A stretch of 64,000 nt of DNA from Actinoplanes sp. TBRC 11911. GTDB lineage: Bacteria; Actinomycetota; Actinomycetes; Mycobacteriales; Micromonosporaceae. Positions within the stretch are counted from its first letter, which is position 1. Each line of letters opens with the position of its first letter. A program made the translations under genes and the position numbers. The stretch covers positions 1-64,000 of the forward strand of contig NZ_JABBNC010000048.1 of assembly GCF_012933445.1 (NCBI RefSeq), in the 5' to 3' direction. The notes under the pieces were generated by a model. That model was not told the origin of the DNA, ran no database searches, and saw only the letters and a program-made list of their open reading frames with translations. This document shows positions 43,071-51,902 of the stretch, piece after piece.

Positions 43071-45665
43071 TCACCGCCGCCGCCCGGCTCGGTACAACTC
43101 GTCGGCTCCCCAGACGATCAGCGGGAACGGCAGCAGGAACGCCAGCTGGGCGGGCCCGAGTGCGGCCGTGCCGAAGATGTCCTGCAGCGGCGGCAGATAG
43201 ATCAGGGTCGCGGCGAAGACCAGTTCGAAGGCGATACCGGCGAGCAGCAGGTGGTTGGTGAACAGGCCGATCGTGCGCAGCGACGCATGGTCGGTGCGGG
43301 CGGCGAAGGCGGTGCCGATCTGGCAGGCGACGATGCCGGCGAACGTCATCGTGGTGGCCTCACGCACGCCTCTCGCATCGACCGGGCCGCCGGGATGCCA
43401 ACCGGCACGCCATAGCGTCCAGAAGTACCCCGCCATGACGAGCACGGCGGAGACCACGCCGAGCAACCCCCACGCTCTGAGCAGCAATCGCTTGTCGATC
43501 ACGCCGGCCTTGGGAGACCGCGGCGGGCGTTCCATCAAGCCGGGCTCGGCGGGTTCGCGCCCTAGGGCGAGGGCCGGCACGGTCTCGGTGCCAAGGTCGA
43601 TGGCCAGGATTTGCAGCACCGTCAGCGGCAGTGGCACCGCACCGCCGGACAGGGCGAAGACCAAGAACGGGACCACCTCTGGTACGGCGTGGGCGAAGAT
43701 GTAGAGCACGAACTTGCGGACGTTGTCGAACACGCGGCGCCCGGAATCGACAGCTCGCACGATGGTGGCGAAGTTGTCGTCGGTGAGCACCATCGTGGCG
43801 GCCTCGCGGGCGACGTCCGTGCCGGAACGGCCCATCGCCACCCCGATGTCGGCGTGCCGCAGGGCGGGCGCGTCGTTCACGCCGTCGCCGGTCATCGCCA
43901 CGATTTGACCGTTGGCCCGCAGCGCCTCGCAGATCCGCAGCTTGCCCTCGGGTGTGGAACGGGCGAAGACGATCTCGCCGTCGGTGGTGAGAAGGGTGTC
44001 CAGCTCGGCCTCGCTCATGCGGTCGAGTTCGTCGCCGTTGACCACGCGGCCGCCACCGATGCCGGTTCGGCGGGCGATCTCGGCCGCCGTCGGCCCGTAA
44101 TCGCCGGTGATGACGTGCACCCGGATGCCGGCCCGATGCGCCGCGGCGACAGCGTCCGGCACCTCCGGCCGCGGCGGGTCCACCATCGCGACCAGACCGA
44201 GCAGCGTCATTCCCCCCTCGGCGACGTCGCGGTCGTCCGGCGGTGGTCCAGTCCACGGCCGGCTCGCGATCGCTAGTACGCGGAGTCCGGACGAGGCGAA
44301 GCGCCGCACCGTTTCCGGCAGGCTTGGATCGGTCCGGCCGGCGCACAGCGGCAGGATGGATTCCGCGGCGCCCTTGGCGTAAACACGATCACCGTCGATA
44401 ACCGTCATGCGCTTGAGTCGCGGGTCAAAAGCGTACAACGCACGAAGGTCGCGGTCGGCCGCGGAGACCTCCTCACCACGGCGCCCGGCAAGCCGCAGCA
44501 GGGCAAGCTCGGTCGGGTCACCGGTGTCCTCGGCCACGCCATCATGCGCCAGACGGGCTGTAGTACACGAGGCGGCCGCGTGGACAAGCTCCTGCGCGAT
44601 GGGATCGGCCACGTCGCATTCGCCGCCCTGCGGCAGCCACAGGCGGGTCACACGCATCCTGTTCTCGGTCAGCGTCCCCGTCTTGTCGGTGCAGATGACC
44701 GTCGTCGAGCCGAGCGTTTCGACGGCGGACAGCCGCTTGACCACCGCGCCGCGGCGCGCCAGCTCACGAACGCCCGCGGCCAGCGCGAGCGTGATCGTCG
44801 GCAGCAGGCCCTCGGGCACGTTGGCGACGATCAGGCCGATGGCGAAGCTGATCGCCGCGGCCCAACCGAGCCCGGCCACCACACCGATGGGCAGGAAGGC
44901 CACACCCGCGGCGACCGCGGCGGCGGCGATGACCCAGGTCGCGCGGCGTACCTGCCGTTCCAGCGGACTCGGCTCGGTACGGCCCCGCTGCGAGAGGGCC
45001 GCGATCCGCCCTATCTCGGAGTGCATTCCGGTCCGGACCACGACCGCGCGGGCCTGCCCCGCCGTGCAGGCCGTGCCGCTGAACACCAGCTCCCGCGCCT
45101 CGAGCAGCGGGCCCGGCACGATCTCAGCGTCCGCGGCCCGGCCGGCCGGCACGGACTCGCCGTTGAGCGACGACATGTCCACCGACACGGCGCCCTCGAT
45201 CAGCCGGCCGTCGGCGCAGATCCGGTCACCCTCGCCCAGGGCCATCACATCGCCCGGTACCAGTTCCCGGGCCGGCGCTTCGCTGAGCACGCCGTCGCGG
45301 ATCACGTGAGCGGTGACCGGCAGGTAGGCGGCGAGCGCCTCGACCGCTCGTTCGGCCTGCCGCTCCTGAACGAAGGCGAAACCCGCGTTCAACAAGATCA
45401 CGGCCACGACCGCTACCGCCAGGGCAGGCGTCCCGCCGAGCCAGGCGAGGAGCGCGGCAAGCATCAGCAGCAGCGCGAGCGGCTGAGTGAACTGGGCCAG
45501 CAACTCCGCGATCCAGGACCGGCCCGCGCGGCGGGTCAGCTCGTTCGGGCCGTACACCGTGAGCCGGCGCGCCGCCTCCCGGGCGCGCAGACCCCCGGCC
45601 GACGTACGCAGGTCGCGGAACAGCTCGGGCGGCGGGCGTCGTTGGTCCGCCATCGTCTCGGTCAT
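43071..45665 (-). CDS. P2-type cation ATPase (second)
   Basis: An 864-aa pump. LNGESVP, the M4 motif VPEGLLPT, phosphorylation site CTDKTGTLTENRM, hinge GDGVNDAPALRHADIGVAMG, and ten helices including a full C-terminal cation domain. The VPEGLLPT motif is typical of the Na+/K+ and H+/K+ branch rather than of the pump at 36976. Two boxes lie upstream in tandem, shared with the divergent DoxX-like gene. No clear ribosome site precedes either start (45665 or 45653). Confidence 0.9.
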   Translation of the reverse strand: MTETMADQRRPPPELFRDLRTSAGGLRAREAARRLTVYGPNELTRRAGRSWIAELLAQFTQPLALLLMLAALLAWLGGTPALAVAVVAVILLNAGFAFVQERQAERAVEALAAYLPVTAHVIRDGVLSEAPARELVPGDVMALGEGDRICADGRLIEGAVSVDMSSLNGESVPAGRAADAEIVPGPLLEARELVFSGTACTAGQARAVVVRTGMHSEIGRIAALSQRGRTEPSPLERQVRRATWVIAAAAVAAGVAFLPIGVVAGLGWAAAISFAIGLIVANVPEGLLPTITLALAAGVRELARRGAVVKRLSAVETLGSTTVICTDKTGTLTENRMRVTRLWLPQGGECDVADPIAQELVHAAASCTTARLAHDGVAEDTGDPTELALLRLAGRRGEEVSAADRDLRALYAFDPRLKRMTVIDGDRVYAKGAAESILPLCAGRTDPSLPETVRRFASSGLRVLAIASRPWTGPPPDDRDVAEGGMTLLGLVAMVDPPRPEVPDAVAAAHRAGIRVHVITGDYGPTAAEIARRTGIGGGRVVNGDELDRMSEAELDTLLTTDGEIVFARSTPEGKLRICEALRANGQIVAMTGDGVNDAPALRHADIGVAMGRSGTDVAREAATMVLTDDNFATIVRAVDSGRRVFDNVRKFVLYIFAHAVPEVVPFLVFALSGGAVPLPLTVLQILAIDLGTETVPALALGREPAEPGLMERPPRSPKAGVIDKRLLLRAWGLLGVVSAVLVMAGYFWTLWRAGWHPGGPVDARGVREATTMTFAGIVACQIGTAFAARTDHASLRTIGLFTNHLLLAGIAFELVFAATLIYLPPLQDIFGTAALGPAQLAFLLPFPLIVWGADELYRAGRRR

Positions 45666-45721
45666 GGTTTCAGCGTCGACCGCTGCCGGCGGCCCCGGCA
45701 GTGCCGATGGCGCACTCAGGA

Positions 45722-45737
45722 CAGGACTTTGGTCCCG
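45722..45737. promoter_or_regulatory. DevR/DosR-type box, tandem pair (1)
   Basis: CAGGACTTTGGTCCCG, 57 bp from the ATPase start. Confidence 0.82.
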
Positions 45738-45744
45738 CTCGGAT

Positions 45745-45760
45745 CAGGAGTTTGTGCCCG
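45745..45760. promoter_or_regulatory. DevR/DosR-type box, tandem pair (2)
   Basis: CAGGAGTTTGTGCCCG, centre 23 bp from the first box and ending 60 bp before the DoxX-like ATG. The same spacing occurs in the gap/doxX array. Confidence 0.7.
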
Positions 45761-45820
45761 GTTGCGACGGACATCGTTCCGGCAGTCTCAAGGCATCGGA
45801 CATCGAACAAGGAGGACATC

Positions 45821-46405
45821 ATGACGACCATCGGCCGGGATACCACCGCGCATCTCGAGAACGTTGAGGCGCCCGGCTCCATGCTGACCAAGAACGCCGC
45901 CAAGGCACTCGCCGTCCTGCGCATCTCGCTAGGCTTCGTCTTCCTCTGGGCATTCATCGACAAGACCTCCGGCTGGGGCTACGCCACCCCGTCCGCCAGG
46001 GCCTGGATCAACGGCGGCTCGCCCACCAAGGGCTTCCTGTCCGGCGTGGACGTGGGCCCGTTCCAGGGCTTCTTCCACAACATCGCCGGCGACGCCTGGG
46101 CCGACTGGCTGTTCATGCTCGGGCTGCTCGGCATCGGCGTCGCACTGATCCTCGGCATCGGCATGCGGCTGGCCGCGGGCGCGGCCGTCGTGATGATGGC
46201 GTTCATGTGGGTCGCCGAGTACCCGCTCGCCCAGCACACCAGCGCCGGCAAGCCGAGCATGTCCACCAACCCCATCACCGACTACCACTTCATTTACGCC
46301 GTCAGCGCCATCGCCCTGGCATTCACCTACGCCGGGCACACCTGGGGCCTCGGCCGCCGGTGGACGAAGCTGCCGCTCGTGCAGAAGAACCGGTGGCTCA
46401 TCTGA
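45821..46405 (+). CDS. DoxX-like integral membrane protein (copy 2)
   Basis: A 194-aa paralogue of the protein at 7238, same length and same ending VQKNRWLI. Most differences are in the N-terminal 15 residues, a loop near 75-82, and a stretch near 120-140. Start at 45821 after AAGGAGGACATC. Four membrane helices. Unlike copy 1, it is followed by phosphoketolase rather than the 40-aa ORF. Confidence 0.88.
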   Translation: MTTIGRDTTAHLENVEAPGSMLTKNAAKALAVLRISLGFVFLWAFIDKTSGWGYATPSARAWINGGSPTKGFLSGVDVGPFQGFFHNIAGDAWADWLFMLGLLGIGVALILGIGMRLAAGAAVVMMAFMWVAEYPLAQHTSAGKPSMSTNPITDYHFIYAVSAIALAFTYAGHTWGLGRRWTKLPLVQKNRWLI

Positions 46406-46423
46406 CAGCGCGGACCACCAAAG

Positions 46424-46447
46424 GCCGGCGACCTTCGGGCCGCCGGC
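46424..46447 (+). terminator. UUCG-loop hairpin after DoxX-like copy 2
   Basis: GCCGGCGACC-TTCG-GGCCGCCGGC; no T-run. It may end the doxX transcript or act as a processing stem before phosphoketolase, which has no box of its own. Confidence 0.5.
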
Positions 46448-46490
46448 TCACATTATGGAGTGACACCGCTCGCGACCGTAGGGAGCAATC

Positions 46491-48872
46491 GTGACCACGC
46501 TGGCACACAACGATGAGATCCTGGCGCATCCGACCGATGAGGAACTGGCCGGCGTCGACGCCTGGTGGCGGGCCGCCAACTACCTCACCATCGGTCAGAT
46601 CTATTTGCAGGCGAACCCGCTGCTGCGCGTACCGCTACGGCCCGAACACATCAAGCCGCGGCTCCTCGGCCACTGGGGTACCAGCCCGGGACTGTCGTTC
46701 GTCTACGCGCACATGTCCCGGCTGATCCGGCACACAGGGCAAAAGACCATCTATCTGGCGGGACCGGGCCACGGCGGTCCCGCGCTGGTCGCGGCCGGCT
46801 GGCTGGAGGGCACCTACAGCGAGATCTATCCGGCCGTCAGCCGTGACGAGGCCGGCATGCTGCACCTGTTCCGCCAGTTCTCCAGCCCCGGCGGTATCCC
46901 CAGCCACGTGTCGGTGACTACGCCCGGCTCGATTCATGAGGGCGGCGAGCTCGGATACGTGCTGGTCCACGCGTTCGGCGCGGTCTTCGACAACCCGGAC
47001 CTGCTCGCGGTGGCGGTGGTCGGGGACGGCGAGGCCGAGACCGGTCCCCTGGAGGGGTCGTGGAAGGGCATTTCCTTCCTCAATCCCGTACGCGACGGGG
47101 CCGTGCTGCCGATCCTGCACCTCAACGGCGCGAAAATCTCCGGGCCGACCGTACTGGGCCGCAAGGACCCCGAGGAGGTGCGGTCGCTGCTGCACGGACA
47201 TGGCTATGACGTCATCGAGGTCGGCGGGGACGACCTGCCCGGCATGCATGTCCGCTTCGCGGAGGCGCTGGCCACCGCGTGGGGACAGATCCGCGACATC
47301 CAGATGGCCGCCCGCAGTGGCGAAGGCGACGGCAGCCGTCCGCGGTGGCCTCTGATCATCCTGCGTACGCCCAAGGGCTGGACCGGGTCGCAGGAGGTCG
47401 ACGGAGTTCAGGTCACCGGCACGTGGCGCTCACATCAGGTGCCGCTCGCGGGCGTACGGGAAAATCCGGAGCACCTCGCCATGCTGCAGCGCTGGCTCGA
47501 GGCGTACCGCCCGCAAGATCTTTTCGACGCGACCGGCGTGCCCGTCCGCGCCGTGCTTGAGCAGGCACCCAGCGGAGATCTTCGGATGAGCGCCTCCCCG
47601 CATGCCAACGGCGGGCTGCTGACCAGGGCGCTGGACATCCCGGACTTCCGCGATTACGCGGCGGACGTGACGCGGCCGGCGACGAGCCGGGCCGAGTCGA
47701 CCCGCAAGCTCGGCGAACTGATGCGGGAGATCTACACACGTAATCCCGACACCTTCCGGCTGTTCTCGCCGGACGAGACTAACAGCAACCGGTTGGGCGC
47801 CGTCTTCGAGGTCTCCGACCGCGCGTTCATGGAACGGGTGACGCCGGACGACGTAGCTATCGGACCGGACGGGCGGGTCATGGAGGTGCTCAGCGAGCAC
47901 AACTGCCACGGCTGGCTCGAGGGCTACACGCTCACCGGGCGGCACGGCCTGTTCGCCACCTATGAAGCCTTCGCGATGGTCAGCGCCTCGCAGACCGTCC
48001 AGCATGGCAAATGGCTCCAGGAGGCGGCACATCTGCCGTGGCGGGCCAAGGTGCCGAGCCTTAACGTGCTGCTCACTTCGACCGCGTGGCGCAACGACCA
48101 CAACGGCTTCTCTCACCAGGGGCCGGGGCTCATTCAGGTGGTCCTCAACCAGCGCGGCGACGTGGCCCGCGTCTATCTGCCGCCGGACGCGAACTGCCTG
48201 CTCTCGGTCGCCGACCATTGTTTCCGGTCCCGGTCGTACGTGAATCTGATCGTGATCGACAAGCAGCCGCAACTGCAGTACCTGACGATGGACGAGGCGG
48301 TTGCCCATTGCACCCGCGGCGCCGGGATCTGGGAATGGGCCGGCACCGACGACGGCTCCTCGGACCCGGACATCGTGCTCGCCTGCGCCGGCGACGTGGT
48401 GACGATGGAAACGGTGGCGGCGGCGCAGATCTTGCGCGACCGTCTGCCCGGCCTGCGTGTCCGGGTGGTCAACGTGGTCGACCTGATGACGTTGATTCGC
48501 CCGAAGGACCACCCGCATGGCATGAGCGAGACACTGTTCACCGAGCTGTTCACTGACACGGTGGACGTGGTCTTCGCGTTCCACGGCTACCCCGGCGGCA
48601 TCCACCAGCTCGTGCACGGCCGGCCCGACGCCGACCGGTTCCGGGTGCGCGGCTTCATCGAACAGGGCACCACCACGACCCCGTTCGACATGACCGTGCG
48701 CAACAGGGCGTCGCGCTATCACCTCGTAATGGACGCGATCAACAACGCGCGGCGGCTGCCCCGCGGCGCCACCGAACTCAAGGCCTGGTGCGAGAGCCAA
48801 CTGCGGCGCCATGAGGCGTACGTCGTGGAACACCTCGAAGACATGCCGGAAGTGCGGGACTGGGCTCTTTAG
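46491..48872 (+). CDS. Phosphoketolase (xylulose-5-P/fructose-6-P)
   Basis: A 793-aa thiamine-diphosphate enzyme. GPGHGGPALVAAGWLEG and GDGEAETGPLEGSW are the cofactor-binding motifs, and ETNSNRLGAVFE with HNCHGWLEGYTLTGRHG are conserved downstream. It cleaves xylulose 5-P or fructose 6-P with phosphate to acetyl-P and a triose or tetrose phosphate. GTG start after GTAGGGAGC. No acetate kinase is visible in the window, so the fate of acetyl-P is unknown; it could feed acetyl-CoA or act as a phosphodonor to response regulators. Confidence 0.95.
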   Translation: MTTLAHNDEILAHPTDEELAGVDAWWRAANYLTIGQIYLQANPLLRVPLRPEHIKPRLLGHWGTSPGLSFVYAHMSRLIRHTGQKTIYLAGPGHGGPALVAAGWLEGTYSEIYPAVSRDEAGMLHLFRQFSSPGGIPSHVSVTTPGSIHEGGELGYVLVHAFGAVFDNPDLLAVAVVGDGEAETGPLEGSWKGISFLNPVRDGAVLPILHLNGAKISGPTVLGRKDPEEVRSLLHGHGYDVIEVGGDDLPGMHVRFAEALATAWGQIRDIQMAARSGEGDGSRPRWPLIILRTPKGWTGSQEVDGVQVTGTWRSHQVPLAGVRENPEHLAMLQRWLEAYRPQDLFDATGVPVRAVLEQAPSGDLRMSASPHANGGLLTRALDIPDFRDYAADVTRPATSRAESTRKLGELMREIYTRNPDTFRLFSPDETNSNRLGAVFEVSDRAFMERVTPDDVAIGPDGRVMEVLSEHNCHGWLEGYTLTGRHGLFATYEAFAMVSASQTVQHGKWLQEAAHLPWRAKVPSLNVLLTSTAWRNDHNGFSHQGPGLIQVVLNQRGDVARVYLPPDANCLLSVADHCFRSRSYVNLIVIDKQPQLQYLTMDEAVAHCTRGAGIWEWAGTDDGSSDPDIVLACAGDVVTMETVAAAQILRDRLPGLRVRVVNVVDLMTLIRPKDHPHGMSETLFTELFTDTVDVVFAFHGYPGGIHQLVHGRPDADRFRVRGFIEQGTTTTPFDMTVRNRASRYHLVMDAINNARRLPRGATELKAWCESQLRRHEAYVVEHLEDMPEVRDWAL

Positions 48873-48873
48873 A

Positions 48874-50201
48874 TCAGCCGGGTAGACGATCCGGGTGCGG
48901 TATGCCGTTTCGGCCGCCTCACCCGGTCCGACCCGGTACTCCTCCCACATCATCGGCGGCGGGGTGAGTTTCTGCTGCTTGAACCACTCGCTCAGCACCT
49001 CATAGGTTTCGGGCAGGGTTTCGTACGGACCCACATGCTCGGCGCACAGTGCCCGTCCGCCCGGAAGGTCGTCCACGACGAGCAGGCCACCGGGCAGTGG
49101 CGCGGGCGCGCGACTGACGGGGAAGCCGGCCGTCACCTCGAAGCGTTGGCCAACCTCCTTGCGGTAGATCGCGACCGGCGGTCCGGCAGGTTTGATGCCC
49201 TGCCGGTCCAATTCGTGCTGGACGGCCGGGATCGCCCGCGCGAAGAACGCGGGCAGCTCACCGACGGGGACGCGTTCGCGGGCGCCCACCACGATGCGCC
49301 GATGTAGTTCCACCACCGTGGGCTTGTCCATGATGTCGGTCATGTCGTCTCCTCTGTCGTGGACCACGAGAACGGGTCGCTGGGTGTGATGCAGGGTGGC
49401 CATCGCTACGCTGCCGAGCAGGATCTCCCGCACCGCCGAACGACCCCTGGACCCCACCACGGTGACGGCGGCACCCAGTTCGCTCGCCTGCCGGTCGAGA
49501 GCCGCGGCCACTGCGCGAGCGGGCGTGACGTGTCCGTCCACCATCCGGCAATTAAGGAGCTCGTATCCCGCCGGCGGACACGGCGAGTCCTTACCGTCGC
49601 GGACATAGGCATAGCGGATCAGACGGCTACCGAAGAGCTGTCGCGCGGCTCGCGCGGCCAGCGACGCACCCGCCGAGCCGTCCCATCCGACCAGGACCGG
49701 CCCGTCATGCTGTGCACGGCGCTCGGCTACGAACAACGGGTACGGCACCACCAGAACCGGCCCGGGCGTGTAATGCACGGCCATGTCGGACACACTGCCC
49801 AGCACCGCCCGCGCGCCGCCGAGCCCACGGGATCCCAGCACGGTCACGTCGCTCGTCAGCTTCGCGGCGAGCTCGGCGAGTTGGAAACCCTCTCCGCCGT
49901 AGTTGCGTGATACCACCGGCTCGGCCGCCCAGCCGGCGGCGGCCGCGAGCGAGACACCCTGATTCGCCACACGACCGGCCTCGGCGGCACCTTCACACTC
50001 GATCGCCGCGAGGAACTCGTCCAGTTGGTGATGGCCGGTCCAGAGCCGGCGGCGCATGGCCTCGTCGGCGAACGGCGGCGACCATACGTTGACAATGAAG
50101 GCGTGCGCCCGTGGCAGCAGCTCGGCGGCGACGCCGATGGCCGCGCCGGCCGCGAGCGACCCGTCGTAGCCCACCATCGCCTGTACGGACGTCTCGGTCA
50201 T
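48874..50201 (-). CDS. Universal stress protein fused to GyrI-like domain, 3' end frameshifted
   Basis: Begins MTETSVQAMVGYDGS after GGGAGGTGGGCG and overlaps the nitroreductase stop (ATGA). Two Usp domains (LGSRGLGGARAVLGS and VGSRGRSAVREILLGS) run to about residue 285. An in-frame GyrI/AraC-effector-like domain follows from MTDIMDKPTVVELHRR (codon at 49341-49343, with AGAGGAGACGAC before it) to RTRIVYP. The written frame then has no stop until 47430, reading antisense through phosphoketolase. One extra base near 48880 would give a TGA at 48874-48876, two bases past the phosphoketolase stop; I place the true end there. It could be one fused protein or two genes that lost a stop. Confidence 0.7.
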
Positions 50202-51196
50202 CGCCCACCTCCCGGACCGCACAGCTTGTCCTCGGCGGACCGCAGGACGTCGGTGAGCGGGCGCCGCGGTGTGCTGGGCGCGACCCGGCCATAGCCGACG
50301 CGGAGCACCATCTGCGCTGACAGGCCACCGTCAGGATCGGTGAGCACCTGGCGCACGGCCGGCACCTCAACCGGCTGGCTGATCGGGGTGGTGGCGAGAT
50401 TTTGCCACGTCGCGGTGAGAAGCACCCGCTGCAAAGCCTGGCCGGCGCGGACCCAGTCGCAATGTCCGTCGCCCTCGGTGGCGAGGATCAGGATGGTCGG
50501 GTATGGCTCGAATTTCTCGGTCGGCCGGGGCAGTTCCGAAAGCTCGGCGAAGTCTCTGATCGGCACAGTCTCCAGGGCGTCCCAGGGCCCGACCGCCCAC
50601 AGCGGCACCCCGTCGTGCCGGACACCGCCGGTCCAACGGGCGATCTCGTCACGGTACCCAGGCCGCGCACGCAGCCAGCGGTCGGCCGACATCGCCAAGG
50701 CCAGAATTCTGTCCCGCGCGGGCGCGGAGGCCACGGTGAGCACGGCGCCCTCCCGGCGGGCGGCATCGCGCATCTGCTCCAAGGCCTGCTGCGGGACGGG
50801 GGTGTGCGCGAACGGCCAGCGATTGGTGTGCCGGTGCGGGATCGCCGCGGACAAAGCCTCCGTCGCGGCGGTCACCGGCGCTGTCCCGGTGATGGTCGCG
50901 CGTGCGACGAGGTGCGAGGCCTCTGCGGCGGGGAACAACGTCACCCGTGTCTCATATCCGGCCTGTTCGATCGCCAGCCGCAACGTGAACAACGCCGCCC
51001 CGATGCTGATGAGCTGCTCCCGGCCGTCCGGATCGATGACCTCCAGGCGACGGCGGGGATCCGTGTACACCTCGACCGACGCCCGCTCGACACGGAACAG
51101 CCACGGCTGACTGTTGTGCAGAGAAGGCGCTGCGGTGGCGCTACGGACGCAGTCGGCGAGGACTTTGCGTGAGGGCGGACCAATCGTCGTGGCCAT
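50198..51196 (-). CDS. Acg-type nitroreductase-fold FMN protein (fourth copy)
   Basis: A 332-aa protein with AAPSLHNSQPWLFRV and PHRHTNRWPFA. Same family as the three tandem genes at 23929-26844 but remote from them. Start after CGAGGAGGAGCG; stop overlaps the USP-GyrI gene, forming a two-gene operon under two upstream boxes. The pairing of a nitroreductase with a USP resembles the mycobacterial acg/USP neighbourhoods. Confidence 0.88.
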   Translation of the reverse strand: MATTIGPPSRKVLADCVRSATAAPSLHNSQPWLFRVERASVEVYTDPRRRLEVIDPDGREQLISIGAALFTLRLAIEQAGYETRVTLFPAAEASHLVARATITGTAPVTAATEALSAAIPHRHTNRWPFAHTPVPQQALEQMRDAARREGAVLTVASAPARDRILALAMSADRWLRARPGYRDEIARWTGGVRHDGVPLWAVGPWDALETVPIRDFAELSELPRPTEKFEPYPTILILATEGDGHCDWVRAGQALQRVLLTATWQNLATTPISQPVEVPAVRQVLTDPDGGLSAQMVLRVGYGRVAPSTPRRPLTDVLRSAEDKLCGPGGGR

Positions 51197-51257
51197 CGCT
51201 CCTCCTCGTCATAAACTTCCGTCACCTCAACCACACCGCGGGAACAAGGCGCCGACC

Positions 51258-51273
51258 AGGGTCTTTCGGCCTT
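51258..51273. promoter_or_regulatory. DevR/DosR-type box upstream of nitroreductase-USP operon (proximal)
   Basis: AGGGTCTTTCGGCCTT, 62 bp from the nitroreductase start. Confidence 0.6.
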
Positions 51274-51312
51274 GGGAGGTAGCCGGGACCGGCGTGGCGA
51301 AACCACTGCGGG

Positions 51313-51328
51313 CGGGACCTGTGACCTC
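51313..51328. promoter_or_regulatory. DevR/DosR-type box upstream of nitroreductase-USP operon (distal)
   Basis: CGGGACCTGTGACCTC, a good left arm and a weak right arm; 55 bp centre-to-centre from the proximal box. Confidence 0.55.
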
Positions 51329-51381
51329 TTCGGTGCGGTGCTCAACGCATCACACGCCTACGCCTGAGCCGAGCGGCACGA

Positions 51382-51413
51382 ACCGGCCGGCGGTCCAAAG
51401 GCCGCCGGCCGGT
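51382..51413 (-). terminator. Terminator hairpin after hsp20
   Basis: ACCGGCCGGCGG / CCGCCGGCCGGT, 12 perfect pairs with an 8-base loop, 11 bases past the hsp20 stop. Confidence 0.72.
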
Positions 51414-51424
51414 CAGCGAGGGAT

Positions 51425-51820
51425 TCACTTGTCCGGGGTGACGGTGATCTGCCGGCCGGCCGGCTGCGGCGCGGTCAGCGGCACCGTGATCTCGAGGATT
51501 CCCTTGCGGTAGGTGGCTTTGATCGCGTCCTCGTCAGCGTTCTGCGGCAGGCGCACCGAGCGTTGCAGCGACCCGTACCGGAACTCGGTGCGGTGCCGGC
51601 TGGTCTCTTCCTCCCGGCGCTCAGCCTTCACGGTCAGCACGCCGTGCAATGCGGAGATGCGGATGTCCTTCTCGGGGTCCAGCCCGGGCAGTTCGGCGCG
51701 CAGAACGTACTCCTGGTCAGCGACCTTGTCCTCGAAGCGGATGACCGGCAACGGCCGCGGGAAGTCGACCTCAAACCAGTCGGTCATATCGTCGAACAAT
51801 CGCGGCAAGAGTCCACTCAT
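51425..51820 (-). CDS. hsp20: Hsp20/alpha-crystallin small heat-shock protein
   Basis: A 131-aa chaperone. A short N-terminal arm is followed by an alpha-crystallin domain (about 25-120) with LPGLDPEKDIRIS and the signature YRKGILEITVPL. It is the counterpart of mycobacterial HspX/Acr, the hallmark DosR-regulated protein, and should hold unfolding proteins in dormancy. Start after GGAAGGAGAAG. One box lies 64 bp upstream; a strong hairpin follows. Confidence 0.93.
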   Translation of the reverse strand: MSGLLPRLFDDMTDWFEVDFPRPLPVIRFEDKVADQEYVLRAELPGLDPEKDIRISALHGVLTVKAERREEETSRHRTEFRYGSLQRSVRLPQNADEDAIKATYRKGILEITVPLTAPQPAGRQITVTPDK

Positions 51821-51883
51821 CTTCTCTTCTCCTTCCGAGGTTGCCTTTCCCTTCCATCGGACCTCGGGCGAGTGGGGCCGGTC

Positions 51884-51899
51884 AGGGCCGAAAGGCCCG
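51884..51899. promoter_or_regulatory. DevR/DosR-type box upstream of hsp20
   Basis: AGGGCCGAAAGGCCCG lies 64 bp before the hsp20 start and four bases before the 3' end of the upstream USP gene, so hsp20 has its own promoter. Confidence 0.8.
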
Positions 51900-51902
51900 A
51901 AC

